From positions 1 to 64,000 of the forward strand of contig DASVQP010000038.1 in the NCBI GenBank assembly GCA_036389135.1: 64,000 nt of DNA, written 5' to 3'. The notes under the pieces were generated by a model. The model was not told the DNA's origin. It did no database searches and saw nothing but the letters and a program-made list of their open reading frames with translations. Made by a program: the position numbers and the translations under genes. Each line of letters starts with the position of its first letter. The first letter of the stretch is position 1. The stretch comes from Longimicrobium sp. (GTDB lineage Bacteria; Gemmatimonadota; Gemmatimonadetes; Longimicrobiales; Longimicrobiaceae). Of this stretch, positions 34,426-42,202 are shown piece after piece.

Positions 34426-35695
34426 AGACGAGCGAGACCCCGAGTCCGGTGAGGTAGTCCGTGGACATGTACACCGCGAGGCTGCACTGCCCCGCACCGG
34501 TGCCGGAGCTCGCGCCTGCCTTGTGGATGCCGAAAGCCGTCTGCCCGTTGAACCACGGCCCGCCGCTGTCGCCACCCGCACATGCCAGGCCCGCCCCCGT
34601 GACGGTGATGTACGTCGCGGTGCAGGTGAATCCGTTGCACGCGCCGGCGTAGGTGGGCTGGTACGTCGTGCTCTGCACTGAGCCGCAGCTATAGCCGGTC
34701 GTCATACCGCGATGGCAGGTGGTGTTGCCCGCGGCCGTGCTGCTGCGGAGCCTGCGGCCGGTGAGCACGCGCGCGCTGGTGGTGAGATCCGCGTAGAACT
34801 CCGGATACTCGTCGTGCGTGGTCGTGTGCCACTGCACGTCCTCATCGGCATCGAACCGCTCCGCGACGAACGTGGCTGCATAGCTCGTTCCGCCAAACTC
34901 GAAATAGGTCTGCGTAGACCCGCAGTGCGCGGACGTGGTGACACCGCGGGTGCCACCGCTGTTCGCCACCACGAAACCCGCGGTGCAGGTGCTCAGGCTT
35001 GCGCCTCCGCGCGTGTGCTGGTTCTGCAGCGGTGTGTCGATGAACGAGACCCGCACAGGATGCCCCGCCTCGCGTGCCAGAGCCGCGGCCGTGCTCCTCG
35101 CCGCGTCAGCCGCGGCGCCGGTGGCGTGCACGGTCAGCACGATCTCGCCCGTCCGCACGTCGTGGTCCGTGCCCATCAGCCGCGGGAGCGCCGCGGCGAA
35201 CCGAGGCAGCGACGCCTGGATGCGGCCGAGAACCTCCGACTCCGTTGCGGCGGCACCGGTGACGAACACCACCGGGGTCGGCGAGCTCGCGGCGGGATTC
35301 CGGAACTCCGGCCCGGCGGGAGCATTGCCCGTCAGCCGTACGACGATGCGGAATTCGGGCTGGTGCTCCACCCACAGGCCGGCGAAGCGGCCACGGTTGG
35401 CCGCCCTCAGCCGCGATACGACCTCTCCCTGCTGCTCCTGCGCGTGGAGGCGGCGCACCGCTTCGTCGATGCCTACGTTGAACTGCGCCGCGTACGAGCG
35501 CGCATCCTGCCGAACGGCTTCGGCGAGCGACCCGGTGCGCACAGCTACGCCCGCATGCCGGGCGGTTTCCGACGTCTCGGCACTCGCGCGCGCTTCCGGT
35601 GCAGCGTCCACCGGGCCCGCGGGCGAGTCGCCGCACGCGGCGGCGAAAATCGCAAGGGCCGGGAGCATATACCAGATCTGGAACGTGTGCCTCAT
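34415..35695 (-). CDS. S1-family (streptogrisin-like) serine protease lipoprotein with propeptide
   Basis: 426 aa. Signal with lipobox AIFAAACGD. Residues about 30-225 form a long propeptide-like N-terminal region. The chymotrypsin-fold domain has catalytic His in VTTSAHCGS, Asp in FDADEDVQWH and Ser in CAGGDSGGPWF, with Cys pairs typical of streptogrisins. Predicted to be surface or periplasmic and self-activating. A consensus promoter precedes it and the lipoprotein gene follows with overlap. Confidence 0.92.
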   Translation of the reverse strand: MRHTFQIWYMLPALAIFAAACGDSPAGPVDAAPEARASAETSETARHAGVAVRTGSLAEAVRQDARSYAAQFNVGIDEAVRRLHAQEQQGEVVSRLRAANRGRFAGLWVEHQPEFRIVVRLTGNAPAGPEFRNPAASSPTPVVFVTGAAATESEVLGRIQASLPRFAAALPRLMGTDHDVRTGEIVLTVHATGAAADAARSTAAALAREAGHPVRVSFIDTPLQNQHTRGGASLSTCTAGFVVANSGGTRGVTTSAHCGSTQTYFEFGGTSYAATFVAERFDADEDVQWHTTTHDEYPEFYADLTTSARVLTGRRLRSSTAAGNTTCHRGMTTGYSCGSVQSTTYQPTYAGACNGFTCTATYITVTGAGLACAGGDSGGPWFNGQTAFGIHKAGASSGTGAGQCSLAVYMSTDYLTGLGVSLVYGV

Positions 35696-35755
35696 TATCC
35701 ACCATCCCGAAAAGAGTGCCTAGCGCGCGCTTCCGGTCAGAAACACGGCTATCGC

Positions 35756-35784
35756 ACTGTACCCGCGCCGGGGCTCTTTGTCAA
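35756..35784 (-). promoter_or_regulatory. Sigma-70 promoter for the S1 protease gene
   Basis: On the minus strand TTGACA (35784-35779), exactly 17 nt, then TACAGT (35761-35756). The predicted transcript starts about 55 nt before the ATG. This near-consensus site sits in an AT-rich pocket. Confidence 0.75.
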
Positions 35785-36018
35785 TGAAAACGTCCTAAAA
35801 CGATTTTCGTCCACCGGTATTTCCTTGAAGCATCATGCGCCTGTGACTCCTTCGATGAAGCCTGCGCTGGAGTAACAGCCAATGCGCATCAAGATTGCAG
35901 GTGCCTGGAACCAGAAATTAATTCGGGAAAAGTTGTTCCTCCTTGCGCGACGGGGGGTGCTGTGTCTATTTCGTCGAACGACTTCCCGATGGGAGCGCGC
36001 ACCGCCATATACTCGTAG
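35785..36018. other. Intergenic region, no gene seen
   Basis: The gap 35696-36018 holds the protease promoter at its left end. The remainder is moderately AT-rich and has no ORF with a plausible start, nor a repeat. Confidence 0.5.
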
Positions 36019-36231
36019 TCAGCCGTGCTTCGCCGGGTCCGCAAGGAAGCGGGTGATGCGCTCGCGCACGGGCGGGCGCAGGATGCGCGGCGACTGGCGG
36101 ATCCAGCGCTGCAGCGTAGGGATGGAGACGCCGGCGAGCCCCGCCGCCCGGTCTTCGGGCATGCGGGCGGTCACGGAAAGGAACTCCGCCACGAGCCCGG
36201 GAGCTTCGGCGGGGATGGAGATCGGGTTCAT
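36019..36231 (-). CDS. Small HTH-like protein, 70 aa
   Basis: MNPISIPAEAPGLVAEFLSV, then RMPEDRAAGLAGVSIPTLQR and WIRQSPRILRPPVRERI. The AAGLAGVSIPTLQRW segment fits a helix-turn-helix in which the GVS turn precedes a recognition helix. It could be an antitoxin-type or phage-type regulator but no toxin neighbour is visible. A frameshifted copy exists at 33613-33764, so the gene has been duplicated locally. Confidence 0.6.
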   Translation of the reverse strand: MNPISIPAEAPGLVAEFLSVTARMPEDRAAGLAGVSIPTLQRWIRQSPRILRPPVRERITRFLADPAKHG

Positions 36232-36400
36232 CGGCTCGCTTGTGGTTCGGATCTTTTCGCCCGGAACGGGGCTGCACGGGCTCTCACATCCAGGACACCG
36301 CAGCGCGGCGAGACCCTATCGAGATACGTCGCGGAATCGGCGGATGGATCTGGGGCGGGCCGGCGCGAGGCGAAGGCGCCAGGGGGAAAGAAACAGGATG

Positions 36401-36473
36401 TCACGCAAAGGCGCGAAGACGCGAAGGAAAGACACGGAAACACTTTCTTTGCGTCTTCGCGCCTTCGCGTGAG
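36401..36473. repeat. Palindromic element, copy 5 (variant)
   Basis: TCACGCAAAGGCGCGAAGAC and GCGTCTTCGCGCCTTCGCGT form the arms. Same architecture as the other copies but with CGCGAAG in place of CACAGAG in the stem. It lies between the TonB-receptor stop and the HTH gene. Confidence 0.65.
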
Positions 36474-36513
36474 ACAATTTTCTCCGCTGCACTCGGATTC
36501 GTGAGAATCGGTA

Positions 36514-38988
36514 TCAGAAGCGCGCCTGCAGCCCGATCATCGACGAGCGGCCCGGCCGGATCGTGGCGTTGTCCGGCTCGCCGAGCTGGCCGCCGAGGAG
36601 GTTGTCGGCCGCGGCGGTGATCCACAGGCGCGCACCGACCTGGCGGGTGGCGGTGATGCGGAGGTCCGTGCTCCCGTCGTATTCGCGCCAGTACTGGCGA
36701 AGCGCCGCGCCCAGCATCTCGCGCGGGATGCGCGTCTGCTCGCTGAAGTCGCGGGCCAGCGCCAGGCGGTCGTAGTTGATCCAGTCCCACGCCCGCGCCG
36801 CGGTGAGCCCCGCCGTCCACCGCCCGCGTTCCCACTCGGCGGCGAGGGTAGCGGTGCGCGCGGGGACGGCCAGCACGCGGTCGCCGGGGCGCAGGTCGCC
36901 CAGGTAGCCCGCGGCGATGCGGCGCACGCGGCTGTCCACCAGCGCCATCGTGCCGGAGAGAGTGAGCGGGCCCCGCGTGAGAGCACCCTGCATCTCCCAT
37001 CCGGCGTTGTCGATGGCGCCCACGTTCTGCAGCGCGAAGCGCACCCGGCGCTCCGGCGGGGCGGGCCCGTCGCGCGCGATCGTGTCCACCCCCACGGCCA
37101 CGTCCTGGATCAGCCCGCTCGCCCGCTGGTCGAAGCGGGTGACCTGGAGGGAGAACCCGCGCCCCGCGTACAGCTCCGCCCCCAGCTCGATTCCGGACTG
37201 CGTCTCCGGCTCCAGCACGTTGACGATGCCGCCGCGCCCGTCGTGGCGGATGTGAGCGCGCACGGGGTTCCGCGCCGGCCGGATGCCGCGCCCGTACGCC
37301 GCCCGCAGCTTCACCTCGGCGCCCGCGACGCCCTGCACCCACGCCGCGCCCAGCATCGGGAGCACGGCGACGGTGTTGACGGTGAATGCGTCGTTGCGCT
37401 CCACGCGCACCCCCGCGCTCCCGAACAGCGTGTTGCGCCAGGCGCCGCTGGACTGCGCCAGGATGCCGGTGCTGTGGCGCCACGATTCCGTGATCTCGCT
37501 GCGCAGGCGCGTGGGGAGGCGTCCGCCGAGCGCGGAATCGGCCGCCACCCCGGCGTCGGTGCGCTGGCGCAGCGCCGAGTGCTCGGCCGCGAGCGTGAGC
37601 GTCCCCTGCGCGTCGTCGCCGCGGCCGAGGCGCAGGGTGCTGCTGGCGCGCAGGCTGCCCCGGTGCCCGCTCCCCGCCGCGGAACGAAGCGCCGGGTCCG
37701 TGGTGAGCGGAAAGGGATTCACCGCGTCCTCCACGTGGTCCAGCCGGTAGCCGTCCACCCCCGCGAGAAAGGTGTGCGTCCACGGGCCGTCCGGCGTCAG
37801 CACCGCCGTGGTGCCGAGGGTGTAGCGCTGCAGCGACTGCCCCGCCGAGGTGAGGCCGGCGCTGTCCGGGGCGGTGACGATCGCGCTCACCAGCGGGTTC
37901 TCTCCGCTCCCCGCCCGCCGGTCCGTGAAGCGCAGCGTCGCCGTGGCGATCGCGCTCCGCGCCACCCAGCGGCCGTCCGCCACCGCCGAGACGCGCCTCG
38001 AATCGGCCCCCGGAAAGACCTCGCCCGTCCCCCCGACGGTGAGCGCGGCCCCCGCGGAGCGCAGGTTGGAGCCAGTGCGCACGGCGACGCGCTGCTCGTG
38101 CGTGGGGGGCGGCGACGGCGCGTAGTCGCTCGCCGTCACCCCGCCGCGGCTGCGCACCTCCACCCGCGCGCCCTCCCCCTCCGCGCCCGGGTGGCGGGTG
38201 ACGATGTTGACCACGCCGCTGATGGCATCCGATCCGTAGAGCGCCGCGCCCTGCGGCCCGCGGATCACCTCCACGCGCTCCACACCCTCCGGGTCGATCT
38301 CGGTGACCAGCAGCGGGTTGGCGGCCTCCACTCCATCCACGTACACCTTGGGATACGTGGCGCCGAACGAGCTTGCCCCGCGCACGCTCCCGTACTGCGC
38401 GAGGAGGTTGGAGGGCGACGCGCTCCACGCCCACACGCCGGGCGCGGCGGCGTTGAGCACCTGCGCGATGGTGCGCGCGTCGCGCCGCTCCAGCGAACGC
38501 CCGCTCACCGCGTCCAGCGCGACGGTCACGGAGCGGCGGGAGGCGCCCGCGGGGCTCCCCGTCGCCACGATCCCCTCCAGCACGTTGACGCGCGCCTGCA
38601 TCGGCGTGAGCGTGTCGGCGCGCGCGGAAGGCGCCAGCACCACCTGCCCCGTCACCACCCGCGGCTCCGCGCGGAAGCCGGCCAGCAGCGCCGCAAGCAC
38701 GTCGCCGAGCGGGGCGCGCGACGCCTGCACGCACACGCGCCGGTCGAGCGGAACCAGGTCGGACGCGTACGAGAGCCGTACCCGCGCCGCCGCCGAGACG
38801 CGGTCCAGCGCGTCGCGCAGGGGCACGTCACTCGCGCGGAGCGTCACCTCGCGGTCCAGCGGCGCCGCCCACGAGCGCCCGGACGGCCCCGCCGCCGCGC
38901 ACGGGGCCTGCGCATGCGCGGCGGCCGCCGCACAGGCAAGTAGCCCGGCGGCGGCCATCATCCTCCCGAACCACGCGCTGGGCGTCAC
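36514..38988 (-). CDS. TonB-dependent outer-membrane receptor with STN domain
   Basis: 824 aa; a GTG start overlaps the FecR stop as GTGA. Signal peptide (MMAAAGLLACAAAAAHAQA), then an STN secretin/TonB short domain (REVTLRASDVPLRDALDRVS) of the type that contacts FecR. The TonB box/plug includes QVLNAAAPGVW, VYVDGVEAANPLL and VERVEVIRGPQGAALYGSDA. A 22-strand barrel ends in the aromatic LQARF. Together with the FecR and ECF sigma genes it forms a cell-surface signalling uptake system. No SusD-like gene is adjacent; the ligand is unknown (siderophore or glycan). Confidence 0.95.
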   Translation of the reverse strand: MTPSAWFGRMMAAAGLLACAAAAAHAQAPCAAAGPSGRSWAAPLDREVTLRASDVPLRDALDRVSAAARVRLSYASDLVPLDRRVCVQASRAPLGDVLAALLAGFRAEPRVVTGQVVLAPSARADTLTPMQARVNVLEGIVATGSPAGASRRSVTVALDAVSGRSLERRDARTIAQVLNAAAPGVWAWSASPSNLLAQYGSVRGASSFGATYPKVYVDGVEAANPLLVTEIDPEGVERVEVIRGPQGAALYGSDAISGVVNIVTRHPGAEGEGARVEVRSRGGVTASDYAPSPPPTHEQRVAVRTGSNLRSAGAALTVGGTGEVFPGADSRRVSAVADGRWVARSAIATATLRFTDRRAGSGENPLVSAIVTAPDSAGLTSAGQSLQRYTLGTTAVLTPDGPWTHTFLAGVDGYRLDHVEDAVNPFPLTTDPALRSAAGSGHRGSLRASSTLRLGRGDDAQGTLTLAAEHSALRQRTDAGVAADSALGGRLPTRLRSEITESWRHSTGILAQSSGAWRNTLFGSAGVRVERNDAFTVNTVAVLPMLGAAWVQGVAGAEVKLRAAYGRGIRPARNPVRAHIRHDGRGGIVNVLEPETQSGIELGAELYAGRGFSLQVTRFDQRASGLIQDVAVGVDTIARDGPAPPERRVRFALQNVGAIDNAGWEMQGALTRGPLTLSGTMALVDSRVRRIAAGYLGDLRPGDRVLAVPARTATLAAEWERGRWTAGLTAARAWDWINYDRLALARDFSEQTRIPREMLGAALRQYWREYDGSTDLRITATRQVGARLWITAAADNLLGGQLGEPDNATIRPGRSSMIGLQARF

Positions 38989-40019
38989 GGCCCCGCGCGC
39001 GCGATGAAGAGCCGGTCGCCCCGGCGCTCCACCGCCCCGCCCGTGGTGGCGGCGAGCACGCGCAGGACGTCGTCCACGCTCTGGCTTCTCTCAAAGGTGG
39101 CGTTGATGCGGCGCCGCGCGAGCGCCGGATCGTCGACGATCACCATCACGCCGTACCACCGGCGCAGCTCAGCGGCGGCGGTGGCGAGCGGCACGTCGCG
39201 GAAGACGATCTCCCCGCGCGTCCACGCCACGTCGTCGCCCGTGGCGGCGCGGCGCTCCACCCGCACGCGCCGGCCCGCGGTGTGGCCGCGGTCGCCTGCG
39301 CGGAGCGTGTCCTGCCTGCCGCCCGCGAGTCCGAGCGTCACCACGCCCTCGGTCACGACGACGCGGGTGCCCGCCGCGCTGTCCGCGCGCACCGTGAACG
39401 CCGTCCCCAGGTCGTGCACGCGGGCGTCGTGGGTGCGCACCACGAAGGGACGCCGCTCGTCGTGCACCACCTCGAAGAAGGCGTCGCCCTGCACCGCCAC
39501 CTCGCGCGCCGCGTCACCGTATCCCGCCGCGACGGTCAGCACGCTCGATCCTCCCAGCTTCACGCGCGTACCATCCGCCAGGCGCACGTCGCGCAGCGCA
39601 CCCGCGGCGGTGGCGTACCGCGCCTCCGGAACGCGGGTCGTCGTGCGCCAGACGAGCGCCCCACCCAGCGCGAGCAGCAGCATGGCGGCGGCGGAGAGCG
39701 CCGGCATCGTCCAGCGGCGCGCCGGGGCGGGCTTTCGCGCGCGGAAGGGGATCGCCGGTGTGCCCGCCGCGGCCAGGTCCCGACGCGCCATGACCGACGC
39801 GAGCGCCGCCTCCACGTCCACCCCTGCGTGCGCATCGGCAGCCATGCGGCGGGTGGCGTGGTCAAGCGCTTCCACCAGCTCCGCGTGCTCCGGGTGATCG
39901 GCCAGGTAGCTGCGCAGCGCCTCGCGCTCTTCGGGCGCACCTTCGTGCGTCATCGCGCGGGCGATGGCGTCCCAGTCGGCTTCGCCGGACGAGCTGGAGG
40001 ATCGGTTCACGTCGCTCAT
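38985..40019 (-). CDS. FecR-family anti-sigma factor
   Basis: 344 aa. An N-terminal cytosolic anti-sigma segment (residues 1-85, acidic), a single TM helix (MPALSAAAMLLLALGGALVW) near 104-123, then a periplasmic FecR domain: GALRDVRLADGTRVKLGGSS, REVAVQGDAFFEVVHDERRP, FVVRTHDARVHDLGTAF. A C-terminal STN-like DUF4974 part follows (FRDVPLATAAAELRRWYGV). It is divergent from the sigma gene and coupled to the receiver of the signal downstream. Confidence 0.95.
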   Translation of the reverse strand: MSDVNRSSSSSGEADWDAIARAMTHEGAPEEREALRSYLADHPEHAELVEALDHATRRMAADAHAGVDVEAALASVMARRDLAAAGTPAIPFRARKPAPARRWTMPALSAAAMLLLALGGALVWRTTTRVPEARYATAAGALRDVRLADGTRVKLGGSSVLTVAAGYGDAAREVAVQGDAFFEVVHDERRPFVVRTHDARVHDLGTAFTVRADSAAGTRVVVTEGVVTLGLAGGRQDTLRAGDRGHTAGRRVRVERRAATGDDVAWTRGEIVFRDVPLATAAAELRRWYGVMVIVDDPALARRRINATFERSQSVDDVLRVLAATTGGAVERRGDRLFIARAGP

Positions 40020-40114
40020 GATCTATAGACACTCCACGGCGCAGGCACCCTATCTGCCATGCTGATCCGGACGGAAACACTCCGCCACCGCCCGAGCACA
40101 CCGGCAAAGCTACG

Positions 40115-40669
40115 TTGACGGCCGACGATCCGGAAATCCTGGCCCGCCTCCGGCGAGGCGACGACGCGGCGTTCGCGGAAGCGTTCCGGGCGCACTACGC
40201 CGCGCTCGTGGTGGCCGCGGACCGGATGCTGGGCGACCGGGCGGCGGCGGAGGACGTGGCGCAGGAGACGATGCTGGAGCTCTGGCGCCGCCGCGAGTCG
40301 CTCCCGGCGGACACCCGCATCCGCGCCTACCTCTACCAGTCCGTCCGCAACCGTGCCCTCAACCACATCCGCCACCTGCGCGTGGCCCGCCGCGCCGAGC
40401 CGGACCTCCCCCTCCCCACCGCCTCCGACCCCGCCGACGCCGCCGCGCTGACCGGCGAACTGGACATCGCCATGAAAGCCGCGGTGGGCGGGCTTCCGGA
40501 CGATGTGCGGGAAACGTTCCAGATGAGCCGCGTGGACGGCCTCACCTACGCGGAGATCGCCCGCACCCTGGGTGTGTCGGTAAAGACGGTGGAGGCGCGC
40601 ATGGGCCGCGCCCTCCGCTCCCTCCGCGACCGCCTCGCACCCTGGCTCCCGACCGGAGGCGGGTGGTAA
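40115..40669 (+). CDS. ECF sigma-70 factor, FecI-like
   Basis: 184 aa from a TTG start; no ATG is available before region 2. Sigma region 2 (FRAHYAALVVAADRMLGDRA, AEDVAQETMLELWRR) and region 4 (LPDDVRETFQMSRVDGLTYA, EIARTLGVSVKTVEARMGRA) are clear. It would direct RNA polymerase to the FecR/TonB operon on release from the divergent anti-sigma factor. Palindromic copy 6 follows the stop. Confidence 0.93.
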   Translation: MTADDPEILARLRRGDDAAFAEAFRAHYAALVVAADRMLGDRAAAEDVAQETMLELWRRRESLPADTRIRAYLYQSVRNRALNHIRHLRVARRAEPDLPLPTASDPADAAALTGELDIAMKAAVGGLPDDVRETFQMSRVDGLTYAEIARTLGVSVKTVEARMGRALRSLRDRLAPWLPTGGGW

Positions 40670-40673
40670 AAAG

Positions 40674-40761
40674 CCTCACACAGAGACACAGAGGGTAAGG
40701 CGAGGGCACGGAGAACCTCTTTTCTGTTCTTTCCGTTCCCTCTGTGGCTCTGTGTGAGGCC
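40674..40761. repeat. Palindromic element, copy 6
   Basis: Arms GCCTCACACAGAGACACAGA and TCTGTGGCTCTGTGTGAGGC are near-perfect inverted repeats. It lies between convergent genes (40669 plus, 40769 minus), the clearest terminator-like placement. Confidence 0.8.
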
Positions 40762-40768
40762 ATCCGTT

Positions 40769-41749
40769 CTACTGGCAGGTCGGGCGCCCGTGCGGAAGCG
40801 GCAGGGTGCAGGTGCGCGTGGTGCCGTCCTGCGTGATGACCAGCCTGGCCGTGCTGGAGCCGTCGTACGTGATCACTTCACGCCGCGACGAGCTCTTCGT
40901 GGTCCCCGCCGAGGTCACGCTCACGCGCAGCGAACGCGTCACCGTGCCGGCCGTGGGGTAGCTGTGACGGCCGGTCTGCACCGGAATCACGATCCCCACG
41001 ATGGTGTCGCCGATCGCGCGGATGGCGGTGAACGCGACGCCCGCCGAGTCCTTGCCCGCCAGGTTCTCGGTGCCGGCCGAGGTCCCGCTCACCGTGCGCT
41101 GCGTGCTGCCGCGGGCCAGCCCGGAGACCGTCTGATCGCTCGCGTGGCTCACGACGGCGGTCACGCTGTCGCGCCGGGTGGTGGTGCCGCTCACCGTGGT
41201 GCGCGCCCGCACCGTGTTGGTGGAGCTGTCGAACGCCGTCTGCGTTGCGCCGCTCGCGCTGGTGAAGGCCAGCGTGCGGGTGACGGTGAGGCCCCGGTGC
41301 GTGCTGGTGCAGGTGGTCACGCCGCCGGCGGTCGCGCAGTTCCCCGAGTTTCCGCCGAAGTCGAACGGGCGCCGGCCGTCACGCGGCCCGCCCAGGAAGT
41401 CCAGCCGGAGCCCGCCGCCCATGAAGTCGAAGCCGTGGAGGAGGCCATTGGGACCGCGCCGGCCGTGGTCGCCGCCCCTGCCCCCGCGCCGCCCGCCGTG
41501 GCGGTAGCCGTCGCGCGTGGAGTCGCCGCGTGCCGAGTCACGGCGCGCGGAGTCGCGGCGCACAGTGTCCGAGGAGAAGCCGGAAGTGTCCGAGGAGAAG
41601 CTGTTGCTGGTGGAAGCGAAGCCGGTGGGCGTGGAGACGAACGCCGCGTCCACGTCGAGCGCGTCCTGCGTGGTGCTGGTGGAGTCAGAGCAGGCCGCAC
41701 CGAGCACGGCGATCGCTCCGATGAGTGCGAGGGGTACGATCCGGGCCAT
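40769..41749 (-). CDS. Lipoprotein, hypothetical, 326 aa
   Basis: Signal with lipobox AVLGAAC. The first 100 mature residues are Ser/Thr then Arg/Asp/Gly-rich and low-complexity (SARRDSARGDSTRDGYRHGG). The rest is Thr/Ser/Val-rich and beta-like (CTSTHRGLTVTRTLAFTSAS, GTVTRSLRVSVTSAG) with four Cys that could pair. No family is recognised. It stands alone between two repeat-rich gaps. Confidence 0.75.
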   Translation of the reverse strand: MARIVPLALIGAIAVLGAACSDSTSTTQDALDVDAAFVSTPTGFASTSNSFSSDTSGFSSDTVRRDSARRDSARGDSTRDGYRHGGRRGGRGGDHGRRGPNGLLHGFDFMGGGLRLDFLGGPRDGRRPFDFGGNSGNCATAGGVTTCTSTHRGLTVTRTLAFTSASGATQTAFDSSTNTVRARTTVSGTTTRRDSVTAVVSHASDQTVSGLARGSTQRTVSGTSAGTENLAGKDSAGVAFTAIRAIGDTIVGIVIPVQTGRHSYPTAGTVTRSLRVSVTSAGTTKSSSRREVITYDGSSTARLVITQDGTTRTCTLPLPHGRPTCQ

Positions 41750-42202
41750 GGGAGCTTCTCCGCATGAGGTTGCGCGGCGCCGGCCTCGCGGGTCCTTCCC
41801 GCGTGCTGCACGGCAGCCGTCGCACCTATGACACGCGAGCCGCGCGGCACCCTATCGCGAGCTTCTCCCCGCCCCGGTCCGCTCTCGGCGCCGCTCAGTC
41901 GACCGGCACCCGTACGATCTCCCGCTCCACCGGTCTCTTTCCGCGGGAGACCGTCCTCGGCTGCGCCGTTCCTGTCCGAGGAGTTCGGGTTCCCAGCTCA
42001 GCCGGCGCGGGCCGGTGGCGTGAATTTCCCGCGCGGTGTCCCTCTAACCGATGGCGCTGCGTCCGCGGGACGCGCGAGGTTTCTTGTTGGAGCCGGGAGG
42101 TGCTCTTAGCTTGCGCCGGCGCGACCCCTATCCGCCGCCCGATCATCGCCCCGCAATTTCTGAGGCTGCACCTCCTTCTTGTCCCGCTTCCCAGGATGCA
42201 TC
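41750..42202. other. Intergenic region, no supportable gene
   Basis: 453 nt between divergent genes. Open frames are Arg/Pro/Ser-rich with no ribosome binding site. There is a short CCGCGGGA-type element near 41943. Promoters for both flanking genes should lie here but I cannot place them with confidence. Confidence 0.5.

Noticed and set aside
35882-36472. A plus-strand frame across the HTH gene and palindromic copy 5
   Set aside because: It crosses a repeat and an antisense gene, lacks a ribosome binding site and is low-complexity.
36401-38734. A 777-codon minus-strand frame overlapping the TonB receptor in another frame
   Set aside because: Low-complexity Arg/Gly/Ala sequence; the overlapping frame encodes a receptor with all expected motifs.
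41895-42146. An 83-codon minus-strand frame between the lipoprotein and the large membrane protein genes
   Set aside because: Arg/Pro/Thr-rich with no start signal or recognisable domain; treated as noncoding.
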